In this document: positions 6,575-14,644 of the stretch, in pieces
Layout of the letters: every line of letters begins with the position of its first letter
Numbering within the stretch: position 1 is the first letter of the stretch
Assembly: GCA_016932255.1 (NCBI GenBank)
Contig: JAFGDE010000020.1
Span: 1-37,728, forward strand
From: Candidatus Saganbacteria bacterium
GTDB lineage: Bacteria > Margulisbacteria > WOR-1 > O2-12-FULL-45-9
DNA length: 37,728 bases
Reading direction: 5' to 3'
Notes under the pieces: generated by a model
Told to the model about the DNA's origin: nothing
The model's input: the letters and a program-made list of their open reading frames with translations, nothing else
Databases searched by the model: none
Position numbers and translations under genes: made by a program

Positions 6575-8536
6575 ATGTCACTGATAGAGCTAAAAGGGGT
6601 CAAGAAGACCTACTATATCGGCGGTGAGATACCGGTCCGTGCCCTGCGCGGGATCGATCTGAAAATAGAACCGGGCGAGTTCGTGGCCATTATGGGCCCT
6701 TCCGGTTCCGGTAAATCAACACTGCTGGCGATCCTGGGCCTGCTGGACAAGGCTGATTCCGGCCAATACCTGCTGCTCGATCAAGACCTTTCCCGCAAGA
6801 ACGAAAGCGATTACGCGGTACTGCGCAACCGCTTCTTCGGCTTTGTTTTTCAGACTTTTAACCTCCTGCCCAAGCTCAATGTTAAAGATAATGTCGCTCT
6901 GCCGTTCATCTACTCCGGTGAATCCGATGGGAATAAAAGGGTCGAGGTGCTGTCCCTGCTGCAGAAGGTTGGCTTAGGGGAGCGTGTGGGCCACCGGCCC
7001 AACCAGTTGTCCGGCGGCCAGCAGCAGCGGGTCGCCCTGGTCCGGGCGCTGGCCAACAATCCGCTGGTCATCCTGGCCGATGAGCCGACAGGCAACCTCG
7101 ATTCCCAGTCATCCAATGAGATCATGTCCTTATTACGGGAATTGAACCGGCAGGGCAACACCATCATTATGGTCACCCATGAGCACGACATTGCTGCCTA
7201 CGCCAACCGGGTACTGACCCTGCACGATGGCGAGATCATCAAGGACGAGCGCAAGGAAAAGATCAAAGCGGCGGCTATAGCGTCGGTCGACCTGAAAGAG
7301 AAGAAAAAGCATCACTGGTGCTGCGTGGCCGGCTTGAAGAACTACACTTACGAAGCTTACCTGTCGATCGTTAATAACAAGCTCAGGTCGATACTTTCCA
7401 TCCTGGGGGTGATGATCGGCGTGGCCGCGGTCATAACTATGCTGGCGCTGGGGACCGGGGCCAAGCGGAGCATGGAGGAGACCCTTTCCTCTTTAGGTAC
7501 CAACATGTTAATGGTCAGGGCGCCTTTCCGTTCCCGCGGCATTTCATTAGGAACGCAGGGGCCGACCCGTTTCACTTTTGAGGACCTGGAGGTGCTTAAA
7601 AAACTCGACGGGGTCAATTATGCCGTACCATATGTTTCCGGCCGGGCCCAACTGGTTTACCAGAACAAGAACTGGAACAGCAGCGTGGTCGGGACCAGTG
7701 TTGATTACCAGCCGATGCGTGACGTGGTCCCCGAGCTGGGACGCTTTTTCACTCTGGCTGAAGCGAACAGCCGGGCTAAAGTAGCGCTGATCGGCCAGAC
7801 CGTGGCCGATGAACTGTTCGGTAAAGATGACCCGGTCGGCCAGTCGATCAGGATCAACCGGATCAGTTTCCAGGTTGTTGGCGTGCTGCCTAAACAAGGC
7901 GCAGCCGGCTGGCAAAACCAGGATGACCGGGTGCTTATCCCGCTCAAGACCGCGATGTATCGGCTGCTGGGTGATGATTATATCCAGTACTTCGAGGTCC
8001 AGGTCAAAACAGCTGAGCAGATGACAGCGGTCTCTGATGAGATCATCACCCAGCTGTTGCGGCTGCACCGCCTACCGGAGGCACAGCGCCAGAGCATTGA
8101 CGTGATGAACATGGCCCAGATACAGGAAGCGGCCAGCGCTATGATCTCGACCCTATCATATCTATTAGGGGCGGTGGCGGCGGTCAGCCTGCTGGTCGGT
8201 GGGATCGGCATCATGAATATCATGCTTGTCATGGTCATGGAACGGACCCACGAGATTGGCCTGCGTAAAGCCCTGGGGGCACAACGCAGCGATATCCTGA
8301 TACAGTTCCTGGTCGAAGCGGTGCTGATTTGTCTCTTTGGCGGGGTGGTTGGGATCGCCTTTGGCAGCCTGGTCTCCTGGGGGCTTTCCAGCATCGCCCA
8401 GTGGAACATCTATATCTCAGCAGGATCGATCGTCCTGGCCTTCACTTTTTCGGTTTTGGTCGGCATCATCTTCGGTCTCTGGCCGGCCTGGCGGGCGGCT
8501 AAATTGCTGCCTATTGTCGCGCTGCGCTATGAGTGA
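6575..8536 (+). CDS. macB: MacB-type ABC exporter (ATPase fused to FtsX-like permease)
   Basis: This 653-residue inner-membrane protein has an N-terminal ABC ATPase. Walker A is GPSGSGKST at 41-49, signature LSGGQQQR at 145-152, Walker B VILADEPT at 165-172 and the H-loop His at 202. A linker follows, then TM1 at about 270-292. A large periplasmic MacB-PCD domain runs from about 300 to 520. Three more TM helices follow, with the FtsX motif MNIMLVMVMERTHEIGLRKALGA. This is the full MacB architecture of mechanotransmission exporters acting with MacA and TolC, both encoded upstream. Substrates could be lipoproteins, peptides, siderophores or macrolides; sequence does not say. The gene starts 6 bp after the adaptor stop with only a weak ribosome site. 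Confidence 0.9.
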   Translation: MSLIELKGVKKTYYIGGEIPVRALRGIDLKIEPGEFVAIMGPSGSGKSTLLAILGLLDKADSGQYLLLDQDLSRKNESDYAVLRNRFFGFVFQTFNLLPKLNVKDNVALPFIYSGESDGNKRVEVLSLLQKVGLGERVGHRPNQLSGGQQQRVALVRALANNPLVILADEPTGNLDSQSSNEIMSLLRELNRQGNTIIMVTHEHDIAAYANRVLTLHDGEIIKDERKEKIKAAAIASVDLKEKKKHHWCCVAGLKNYTYEAYLSIVNNKLRSILSILGVMIGVAAVITMLALGTGAKRSMEETLSSLGTNMLMVRAPFRSRGISLGTQGPTRFTFEDLEVLKKLDGVNYAVPYVSGRAQLVYQNKNWNSSVVGTSVDYQPMRDVVPELGRFFTLAEANSRAKVALIGQTVADELFGKDDPVGQSIRINRISFQVVGVLPKQGAAGWQNQDDRVLIPLKTAMYRLLGDDYIQYFEVQVKTAEQMTAVSDEIITQLLRLHRLPEAQRQSIDVMNMAQIQEAASAMISTLSYLLGAVAAVSLLVGGIGIMNIMLVMVMERTHEIGLRKALGAQRSDILIQFLVEAVLICLFGGVVGIAFGSLVSWGLSSIAQWNIYISAGSIVLAFTFSVLVGIIFGLWPAWRAAKLLPIVALRYE

Positions 8537-8560
8537 TATCATAGCCGGCAGGAGGGTGTT

Positions 8561-8944
8561 ATGGCTAATCTGATGGACGGCATCAGCAATGTTAATTCAC
8601 TGACCACGCAGATCGAGCAGCTGCGTGCCATGCAAAAGGACGGGACCGTCGACCCCAAGGCCATTCAGTACGCCCTGGGGCAGAACTTCAATACAATGCT
8701 GGATAATCTGGTATCGGCCTCTGAAGATGATGATGACAACGGGAATTTCGATCCTTTCTCTTTCATGACCGATTACAACAATGCGGTACAGAGCTCTGCC
8801 GGTACTGACACCGGCAATACGGCAGGAAAAGAAACTTTGGTTAACCCTTTAAACAGTCTGGACTCCGGCATCACGGATGTCTCAAAATACCAGAGTGATC
8901 CTCAGCTCCTGCAGAGCTACATGATGCGGGGAATGGACTTCTAG
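8561..8944 (+). CDS. Small acidic protein of unknown function at the end of the efflux operon
   Basis: I do not recognise this 127-residue protein. It has no signal peptide or TM helix. The first 50 residues are amphipathic helical (MDGISNVNSLTTQIEQLRAM), followed by an acidic stretch EDDDDNGNFD (about 55-64) and a Ser/Thr/Asn-rich disordered tail. A good AGGAGGG lies 6 nt before the ATG, and the gene is 24 bp after macB, so it is probably co-transcribed. The N-terminal pattern loosely recalls FlgD/hook-cap proteins but lacks their motif, so I make no call. The stop overlaps the stop of the convergent gene in the palindrome CTAG. Confidence 0.75.
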   Translation: MANLMDGISNVNSLTTQIEQLRAMQKDGTVDPKAIQYALGQNFNTMLDNLVSASEDDDDNGNFDPFSFMTDYNNAVQSSAGTDTGNTAGKETLVNPLNSLDSGITDVSKYQSDPQLLQSYMMRGMDF

Positions 8945-9810
8945 TTAAAGAAGTCCAGCCGACCGAGCAGCTTGCCCGTGTTCTTATCGATCCTCAGGGC
9001 CGACAAGCTGTAGCCCTTGAGAGTGACAAAGACATAGGTCTCGTTGCCCCAGGGCAGGCTTGTGTAGACGTTGGCTTCAGCCAGATCGGACGGCATTTCA
9101 AGCCTTTTATCGTATCTGTAAAGCTTCAGCCAGGCGACCTGCCGATCGATCTTGCCCAGTTCTTCAGGTTTAATGCCGTGGACCCGGCCATCAGGGGCCG
9201 TAACATAGATGGTCTTGGTTCTTTGATCGTATTCTTTGCCGTCAAAGATCCGGATGGTCTTACCCAGCCTGCCCAGACGGTCCAATATCTGTTTTTCGCT
9301 CATAAGTACTTTACCTTCGAACAGGTCCAGCAGTCTTAGGCCGGTCTGTTCGCTGTAACTCCAGGCCCGGCCGTCAGGGAAGGGGCCATAAATGGTGTAA
9401 TCGTTGCAATAAGCCCGACGATTCAAAAAGGTCCGCCTGATCAGTTTGCCGGAAGTCAAATCAAAAAGCTTGAGCCTGTTGGCGTAAAGCTCGGCTACAC
9501 CCGCGCCGCCGTAATCATCCATCACGGTCCAGACCAGCAAGTGAGTTTCTCCGTCCGATCTTAATATGAACATATCCGCTAGTTTACCGTTGTTGAAATG
9601 ATCGTGCAGGCCGGCCGCGGCCCAAAAGACCAGCCCAAAACAGATCACGATCGAAACAGCCACGGCCGCGCCGCCTCGGAAACTGTCCAGCGGACAGAAC
9701 TTCGTTATCAGGAAAAGTAGCAGGCTGAGCAGGGCGAGGGCGCAGATCGCAGTGATCGGGATGCTCAGGATGATTAGCAGCCCCATGTGATCGTGGATGA
9801 ACAGGTTCAT
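8941..9810 (-). CDS. Membrane protein with C-terminal beta-repeat domain (tandem paralogue 2)
   Basis: I recognise no family for this 289-residue protein. Two N-terminal TM helices (about 10-34 and 47-68) are followed by an extracytoplasmic part of about 215 residues. That part is rich in beta strands and repeated phrases of the form 'LDLTSGKLI', 'LDLFEGKVL' and 'LRIDKNTGKLLGRLDFFN', as in blades of beta-propeller or PQQ-like repeats. It is paralogous to the gene just upstream. Shared features are the same topology and length and a matching C-terminus (LRIDKNTGKLLGRLDFF versus LKIDPGTGRVLGRIEYL). Start and upstream stop overlap by one base (TAATG), so they are coupled. Confidence 0.8.
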   Translation of the reverse strand: MNLFIHDHMGLLIILSIPITAICALALLSLLLFLITKFCPLDSFRGGAAVAVSIVICFGLVFWAAAGLHDHFNNGKLADMFILRSDGETHLLVWTVMDDYGGAGVAELYANRLKLFDLTSGKLIRRTFLNRRAYCNDYTIYGPFPDGRAWSYSEQTGLRLLDLFEGKVLMSEKQILDRLGRLGKTIRIFDGKEYDQRTKTIYVTAPDGRVHGIKPEELGKIDRQVAWLKLYRYDKRLEMPSDLAEANVYTSLPWGNETYVFVTLKGYSLSALRIDKNTGKLLGRLDFFN

Positions 9811-10655
9811 TATTTCAAATACTCGATCCGGCCCAGAACCCGGCCTGTCCCCGGGTCTATCTTCAGTGCTGTCAGATCAAGGCCATCGCGTGAGATAAAG
9901 AGCAGGACCTCATTGTTGTTCGATAGGCTGGCGATCGCTTCGGTCTTCTTGTCCCCGAACATTCCGTATAGGTCGAGCTTATTAAGCTCATGGCCGTACT
10001 GGTCAACATAGGTAACCAGGTAAGTGTGCGGGCCGTAAAGGGTAGAGGTGTGTTGTACCCAGACTTTTTTCCTGCCCCGCGCTTTTGGATCAAGCTCCCG
10101 AACGACTGACGGGTTGAGCAGATAGGCTGGTTTGGCTGAAGCGGGCCGTTTAACATCTCGGAAGCGGATGTTCTTGCCTTCACTGTTCCTGACCCAATTA
10201 TAGAACCAATCATTTTTGACCGGGTTCTTGCTGTAATAGCCAAGTATCTGCCAAGGCTCTTTGCCAGGCTGCTCTCCCAGGTCCTCAAGTTGCAACAACT
10301 TGCCGGTTCTCAGATCGTATGTTTTAAGCTTATAAGTTTTGTAGGAAATGACACGGCGGGAATTGTTACGTTCCAGGCCGACCTTTAAAGCCGGCTTGCC
10401 GTTATATTCGATCACCTGGAGTATCTTGACCCGGCCATCGATCAGGCGGTGCAGGATGTTGCCGATGCCGTAGAGGATAATAAAGATCAGGGCAAAAACA
10501 GTGACAAAAAGGATGCCTTTGCGCCATGATTCCGCTAAATGCGTGCGTTCGAGCAAATTGCTGATGGTAAAGGTGGCGATCATTAAAAGGACAAAAAGAA
10601 TAAAGACCCGGAGGAATAACATAATAAAACCAAGATTGTTAAAGAAATAATTCAT
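9810..10655 (-). CDS. Membrane protein with C-terminal beta-repeat domain (tandem paralogue 1)
   Basis: This is a 281-residue paralogue of the downstream gene. Two TM helices (about 10-33 and 47-67) lie at the N-terminus, followed by an outside domain with short 'DLRTGKLLQLEDLG' and 'LKIDPGTGRVLGRIEYLK' repeats. The phrases read like blades that report a quantity (KLL, RVL), but no enzyme motif is visible. No clear Shine-Dalgarno precedes the ATG. The start lies only 27 nt beyond the 3' end of rnpB on the same strand, with no terminator between, so it may be read through from rnpB. Function unknown. Confidence 0.8.
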   Translation of the reverse strand: MNYFFNNLGFIMLFLRVFILFVLLMIATFTISNLLERTHLAESWRKGILFVTVFALIFIILYGIGNILHRLIDGRVKILQVIEYNGKPALKVGLERNNSRRVISYKTYKLKTYDLRTGKLLQLEDLGEQPGKEPWQILGYYSKNPVKNDWFYNWVRNSEGKNIRFRDVKRPASAKPAYLLNPSVVRELDPKARGRKKVWVQHTSTLYGPHTYLVTYVDQYGHELNKLDLYGMFGDKKTEAIASLSNNNEVLLFISRDGLDLTALKIDPGTGRVLGRIEYLK

Positions 10656-10711
10656 GTTTCTTATTGCGAGTAAACTTGAAAAGAGCAGGCCTGTAAGCCG
10701 GATTCTGTCGC

Positions 10712-10729
10712 GCCCGCCTGCCGGCGGGC
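10712..10729. repeat. Palindromic element forming a helix of RNase P RNA
   Basis: GCCCGCC and GGCGGGC flank a TGCC loop, a 7-bp hairpin lying just before the conserved ACAGAATCC block of rnpB, where P19 normally sits. It is closely related to the CTGCCGGCAG palindromes at 5608 and 33177. Confidence 0.65.
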
Positions 10730-10772
10730 AGGGACGATCATCTATCTGGGATAGACATTGCTGCCTACCTCA

Positions 10773-10797
10773 ATGCCCTTCGACAAGCTCAGGGCAT
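10773..10797. repeat. Hairpin element (CCCTTCGACAAGCTCAGGG type) inside rnpB
   Basis: ATGCCCT and AGGGCAT close an 11-nt loop TCGACAAGCTC. The sequence CCCTTCGACAAGCTCAGGG is, to my recollection, one of the commonest dispersed palindromes in environmental bacterial genomes. Here it occupies a peripheral helix near P18 of RNase P RNA. Confidence 0.6.
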
Positions 10798-11116
10798 ATG
10801 CGACCTACTCGGGATCATAACGGGCGAGCCACCCATTTCCCTGTTTGGTCTTGCTCCGCGTGGGGTTTAGCGCACCGCCAGTCTCCTGGCTGTCGTGTGG
10901 GAGCTCTTACCTCCCAGTTTCAACTTTGCCACCCAAGCTTTAGGCTTGAGTTCGGCCGTGTGATTTCTGTGCCACTTTCCTTCGGGTTGCCCCGACTGGA
11001 CGTTATCCAGCACGCCGCTCTGTGGAGTCCGGACTTTCCTCCCAGCACTTTCAAGAAAGTACTGGGTAATCGTCCGGCCTGCTCATTTCAAGGTGCTATA
11101 AAAATTATATCAAAAG

Positions 11117-11542
11117 CTAACGACTGAATAAAGGGGTGCCTTTAGTCGTTTCCTCATCAATGCCCCGGTTGGCCAGTTTATCTGCTGATTTGTTCTCTTC
11201 CCGGGCAGTGTGATAGACCTTGCAGTGTTTGAATTTTTTAATCAGGGACTGGGCGTGGTGGAAGAGAGGGGTCAGGCCTTCATTTTTGACCTTATATTCT
11301 CCGTTGATCTGTTTGACCAGCAGTTCTGAATCGGAAAAGCACTCAATGCTCTTCTCGCCCATATCCAGAGCTTCTTCCAGTCCGCGGATAAAGGCCATGT
11401 ACTCGGCCACATTGTTGGTCGCTTTACCGATGAAATCGGCCACTTCCAGCAGGATCCCGGCGTCATTGCGGATGACCACCCCGATCCCGGCCGGGCCGGG
11501 ATTGCCTCTGGCCGCTCCGTCAGTGAAGATCTGTAAAGGCAT
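11117..11542 (-). CDS. Ribonuclease HI family protein
   Basis: This 141-residue enzyme cleaves the RNA strand of RNA-DNA hybrids. The four-carboxylate set is visible: Asp8 in FTDGAARGNPGPAG, Glu46 in NNVAEY, Asp70 in FSDSELL and Asp120 in ENKSADKLAN. The pattern VKQINGEYKVKNEGL plus a short C-terminus matches the archaeal/Gram-positive-type RNase HI (YpdQ/RnhA-like) rather than the E. coli enzyme with its basic protrusion. It lies 9 bp downstream of polX on the same strand and upstream of rnpB, a run of nucleic-acid maintenance genes. Confidence 0.88.
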   Translation of the reverse strand: MPLQIFTDGAARGNPGPAGIGVVIRNDAGILLEVADFIGKATNNVAEYMAFIRGLEEALDMGEKSIECFSDSELLVKQINGEYKVKNEGLTPLFHHAQSLIKKFKHCKVYHTAREENKSADKLANRGIDEETTKGTPLFSR

Positions 11543-11551
11543 GGGTAAAGC

Positions 11552-13264
11552 TTATAATAGTTTTTTTAATTGCGCAAGCGGCAGAGTGTTGGCCACGTCC
11601 TTCTTTTCCAGCCAGCCGCGCCGCGCCGTGATTACGCCGTACTTCATCAGCTCAAGCTGATCGGTTGAGTGAGCGTCGGTGCTAATGGCCAGTCTGATGC
11701 CTAATTCTCTGGCCCTCATGCAGTTGATATCGGTCAGGTCAAGCCGCCGGGGATGGGCGTTGATCTCGATCATTTTTTTATGCTTTTTTGCTGCCTGGAG
11801 CACCGCTTCCATGTCGATCTCATAAGCTTCCCGCTCATTGAGCAGCCGGCCGGTGGGGTGGACCAGGATATTGACATATTTATTCTCAAGCGCTTTGATC
11901 ACCCGCTCGGTCATCTCCTGTTTGGGCATCTTGAAACGTGAGTGGACAGCGGCCAGGACAATATCAAGCTGGGCCAGCACTTCATCAGAATAATCCATAG
12001 AGCCGTCGGGCTTGATGTCGACCTCAGAGCCGGCCAGTATCTCAATGCCCTTGACCTTTCTGTTCGCTGCTTTGATCTTTTGAATATGTTTCAGGACCTC
12101 TTTTTCCGTCAGGCCGTGGGCGATCCTGGTCGATTCAGTGTGGTCGGTTATGGCGATATATTCATAACCGAGCTTTTTAGCGGCCTGGGCCATTTCCTCA
12201 ATAGAATTGGCGCCGTCACTGGCCGTGGAATGCATATGCAGGTCACCCTTGATATCCTTGAGCTCGACCAGCCTGGGCAAGTTCCCGGCGGCAGCAGCTG
12301 CGAATTCGCCCCGGTTCTCCCGCAGTTCCGGAGGAATGTAATCATAGCCCATCTTTTTGTACAGATCAGCTTCTGTGCGGCCGGCCAGCTGCTTTTTACC
12401 TTTGAACAAACCATATTCTGAGACTTTCCAGCCCTTTTTTTGGGCCAGCTGGCGGATGCGGATATTATGGTCTTTGGAACCGGTGAAATAATGGGCCGCT
12501 GAGCCGAAAGCCCGTTCTTCAACGACCCTGAGATCGGCCTGCATGCCGTTCTTTAGTATGACCGATGATTTGGTCCTGCCTTTGGCGAGTACCTGGCTGA
12601 CCGCGGCAAGTTTGGAGAAATGGTCCATGACCTTTTCCGGCCTGGCCGAAACGACCAGAAGGTCAAGGTCGCCGACCGTTTCTTTGCCGCGCCGCAGGCT
12701 GCCGCAGACCAGCAGCTGCTTGACCTCTTTTAGTCTGCCCAAGTCTTCACAAAGAAGTTCAGCGTGGGCAGTAGCGTCGTCCAGCAGGAAGCGGCCGTGG
12801 CTCTTTTTTTTCAGTTCGATGCCGCGCAGGATGTTATCGGCTTTTTTTGCGCCAAAGCCGGGCAATTTAGATAATTGGCCGCTCTTAGCTGCTTTTTCCA
12901 GTTTAGCCAGTGAGTCGATCTTAAGCTTCTTGTAAAGGAGCAAGGCTGTTTTAGGCCCCATGCCCTGGACCTCGGCAAGCTCAATAAAACCGGCAGGAAA
13001 ATCTTTGGCCAATTTTTCATGAACGGCAACCTTGCCGGTCTTGATCTTTTCCTCGATCTTTTCGGCCAGGTGCTGGCCAATGCCGGAGATCTCCTTTAAG
13101 GCGTTAAAACCCCCCTTGGCATAGATATCTTCAAGATTATGGGGAAGAGACTCGATCGCTTGTGCGGCTTTGCGGTAGGCCCGGATCTTGAAAGGGTTGT
13201 CTTCTTTAAGCTCCAGGAATTCAGCTACTTGCCAAAAAATATCGGCAAATTCTTGGTTCTCCAT
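11552..13264 (-). CDS. polX: DNA polymerase/3'-5' exonuclease PolX
   Basis: This 570-residue bacterial family-X polymerase serves in base-excision or gap-filling repair. An N-terminal 8-kDa/helix-hairpin-helix region occupies about 1-150, with HhH GIGQHLAEKI at 61-70 and GMGPKTALLLY at 101-111. The polymerase palm has GSLRRGKETVGDLDLL (188-203) giving Asp199 and Asp201, with a third Asp at 244. A C-terminal PHP phosphoesterase domain (about 338-570) begins GDLHMHSTASDG with metal-binding His343 and His345. Length matches the family. A TATAAT lies about 10 nt before the ATG with no Shine-Dalgarno, suggesting a leaderless message. Confidence 0.93.
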   Translation of the reverse strand: MENQEFADIFWQVAEFLELKEDNPFKIRAYRKAAQAIESLPHNLEDIYAKGGFNALKEISGIGQHLAEKIEEKIKTGKVAVHEKLAKDFPAGFIELAEVQGMGPKTALLLYKKLKIDSLAKLEKAAKSGQLSKLPGFGAKKADNILRGIELKKKSHGRFLLDDATAHAELLCEDLGRLKEVKQLLVCGSLRRGKETVGDLDLLVVSARPEKVMDHFSKLAAVSQVLAKGRTKSSVILKNGMQADLRVVEERAFGSAAHYFTGSKDHNIRIRQLAQKKGWKVSEYGLFKGKKQLAGRTEADLYKKMGYDYIPPELRENRGEFAAAAAGNLPRLVELKDIKGDLHMHSTASDGANSIEEMAQAAKKLGYEYIAITDHTESTRIAHGLTEKEVLKHIQKIKAANRKVKGIEILAGSEVDIKPDGSMDYSDEVLAQLDIVLAAVHSRFKMPKQEMTERVIKALENKYVNILVHPTGRLLNEREAYEIDMEAVLQAAKKHKKMIEINAHPRRLDLTDINCMRARELGIRLAISTDAHSTDQLELMKYGVITARRGWLEKKDVANTLPLAQLKKLL

Positions 13265-13363
13265 TACAGTAGTAATTATAATATATAGCCGGAAAAATAG
13301 CTAATTCGTCTGAAATATCGATAATATAGTAGCGATAAATATCAGCTGGAAAGGAGTGGGGCA

Positions 13364-14125
13364 ATGACTGTCATAAACCTGCTTAAGACTGGTCGGACGC
13401 GATCGTCGCTTTTCGTTGCGTGCCGCAGTCCCAGACAGGCGCAGAATAATTTTATCCGGAACCTGCTCAAGATCACGGCTAATCTGGGGGTCGTGCTGTC
13501 CCGTTTATCCCAGGGCATGATGAAGGACATGGTCAGGAGCAAGCTGGCTGATTACATCGATCTGGCCAATGAACTGTCCGCGGCAGAGCTGGATGATTTT
13601 ATCAAGTTAATGGAACTGGCTGTGCAAAAACATGATCCGGTCACTGCCGACCACCAGAAACGCGTGACCGAGATCTGCGGTTTCGTGGCGGATAATATTG
13701 ATCTGCCTGTCAATAGATCGGCCCTGATCAGGGCGGCCCGGCTGCATGACCTGGGCAAGATCGGCTGGCCGCCGGGACTCAGGGAGATCAGGGTTTCAAA
13801 GAAGGGCGGATTACGCGAGATCATTAAAACGCACCTCTTCCTGTCCCTTTATTTCATTGAAGCGGTCGATCAGCTGGTTGCCGAAGCGGATATCGTCAGG
13901 TTTAACCATATTTTTGATGGCTATCCTGCGGATTTGGAAGTTTCAGAAATGCCGCTTGAAGCCCATATTCTGTCAGCGGCTGATTATATAGATGCGCTTA
14001 TCTCGCCGCGTACATATCGCCGGGACAGAACATTGGCCGTTGACTACGCTATTAGATTGCTGAATCAGCGGGATTATCCTAGGGAGGTCAAAAGCCTGGT
14101 CCGCATGAAGATCGAGAACAACTGA
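13364..14125 (+). CDS. HD-GYP-like phosphodiesterase domain protein, degenerate
   Basis: This 253-residue cytoplasmic protein has an N-terminal basic helical part (1-90) of no known family. An HD domain follows with His97, HD at 128-129 (AARLHDLGKIGWP), a reduced GYP element (NHIFDGYP, 181-188) and AADYIDALISPRTYR. HD-GYP domains hydrolyse cyclic di-GMP. Here the usual HHExxdGxGYP box is shortened and loses residues, so activity is uncertain. The start is well supported by AAAGGAGTGGGG 2 nt before the ATG. It stands alone between polX (divergent) and a DJ-1 gene (convergent, 2-bp gap). Confidence 0.75.
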   Translation: MTVINLLKTGRTRSSLFVACRSPRQAQNNFIRNLLKITANLGVVLSRLSQGMMKDMVRSKLADYIDLANELSAAELDDFIKLMELAVQKHDPVTADHQKRVTEICGFVADNIDLPVNRSALIRAARLHDLGKIGWPPGLREIRVSKKGGLREIIKTHLFLSLYFIEAVDQLVAEADIVRFNHIFDGYPADLEVSEMPLEAHILSAADYIDALISPRTYRRDRTLAVDYAIRLLNQRDYPREVKSLVRMKIENN

Positions 14126-14127
14126 AG

Positions 14128-14640
14128 TTAGCCGGCCAGCTGAACGATAAAAGCCTGGCCGAACTCTCTGGCATGGGCGGGGCCGTCAGCAGTGATCAGC
14201 TTGCCTGAGACTTCAAAACCAGAATCTGAATAAAGGGCGCCTTTGCTTTTAAGAATGTCGGCCACGCCGGAGAAACAGGTTGCTTTGATGCCTTTGAGCA
14301 CGCCGGCGTTAGCCAGTATCGCGGCCGCAGCACAGATCCCGCCGACCACTTTATCATTTGCCACGGCTTCGCGGGCCAGCGCCAGAGCTGTTTTGTCTTC
14401 AAAGTAATCGTAACTGCCGGGCCCGCCGATGAACGCCAGGCCGTCGAAATCGCTGACCTTGACCTTACTGAGCTCGATATCGACCTTTGTGGCGGCGCCT
14501 AATTTGCCCCGGGCTGTGCCGCTGCTGCTCGAAGCCGTGACCACCGTCAGGCCGGCAGCTTCCATGATCTCCTTGGGCTGGTGATACTCTTCATCGCGAT
14601 ACCCCTTGAAAGCGACCACCATCAGGACTTTTTTTGCCAT
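14128..14640 (-). CDS. DJ-1/PfpI family protein
   Basis: This 170-residue class-I glutamine amidotransferase-like protein carries the nucleophile elbow VVGGICAAAAILANAG with Cys103. The nearby Glu17/18 (YRDEEYHQP) would stabilise the cysteine in the DJ-1 fold. PfpI-type proteases have CHG at the nucleophile. Here it is CAA, so the protein is closer to DJ-1/YajL/ThiJ stress proteins (glyoxalase or deglycase activities have been proposed for the family). It is the last gene of a three-gene minus-strand operon, 4 bp after the site-2 protease. Confidence 0.85.
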   Translation of the reverse strand: MAKKVLMVVAFKGYRDEEYHQPKEIMEAAGLTVVTASSSSGTARGKLGAATKVDIELSKVKVSDFDGLAFIGGPGSYDYFEDKTALALAREAVANDKVVGGICAAAAILANAGVLKGIKATCFSGVADILKSKGALYSDSGFEVSGKLITADGPAHAREFGQAFIVQLAG

Positions 14641-14644
14641 CAGT

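Larger units (their letters stand above)
10683..11084 (-). ncRNA. rnpB: RNase P RNA (type A)
   Basis: On the minus strand the RNA begins GAGCAGGCCGGACGATTACC and ends GGCTTACAGGCCTGCTC. Its ends pair as P1 (GAGCAGGCC/GGCCTGCTC). Conserved core blocks are present: GAGGAAAGTCCGGACTCC, GAAACTGGGAGGTAAGAGC-like J/P segments, GGAGCAAGACCAAACAGG, and ACAGAATCCGGCTTAC near the 3' end. Length is about 402 nt. Two hairpins near the 3' end are made of palindromes also seen as dispersed repeats (listed separately). The gene follows rnhA on the same strand. A TATAAT about 20 nt upstream of P1 is a possible promoter element. Confidence 0.93.

Noticed and set aside
10654-11127. Open reading frame on + strand across the RNase P RNA
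   Set aside because: The span is rnpB on the minus strand; the frame has no protein-like features.
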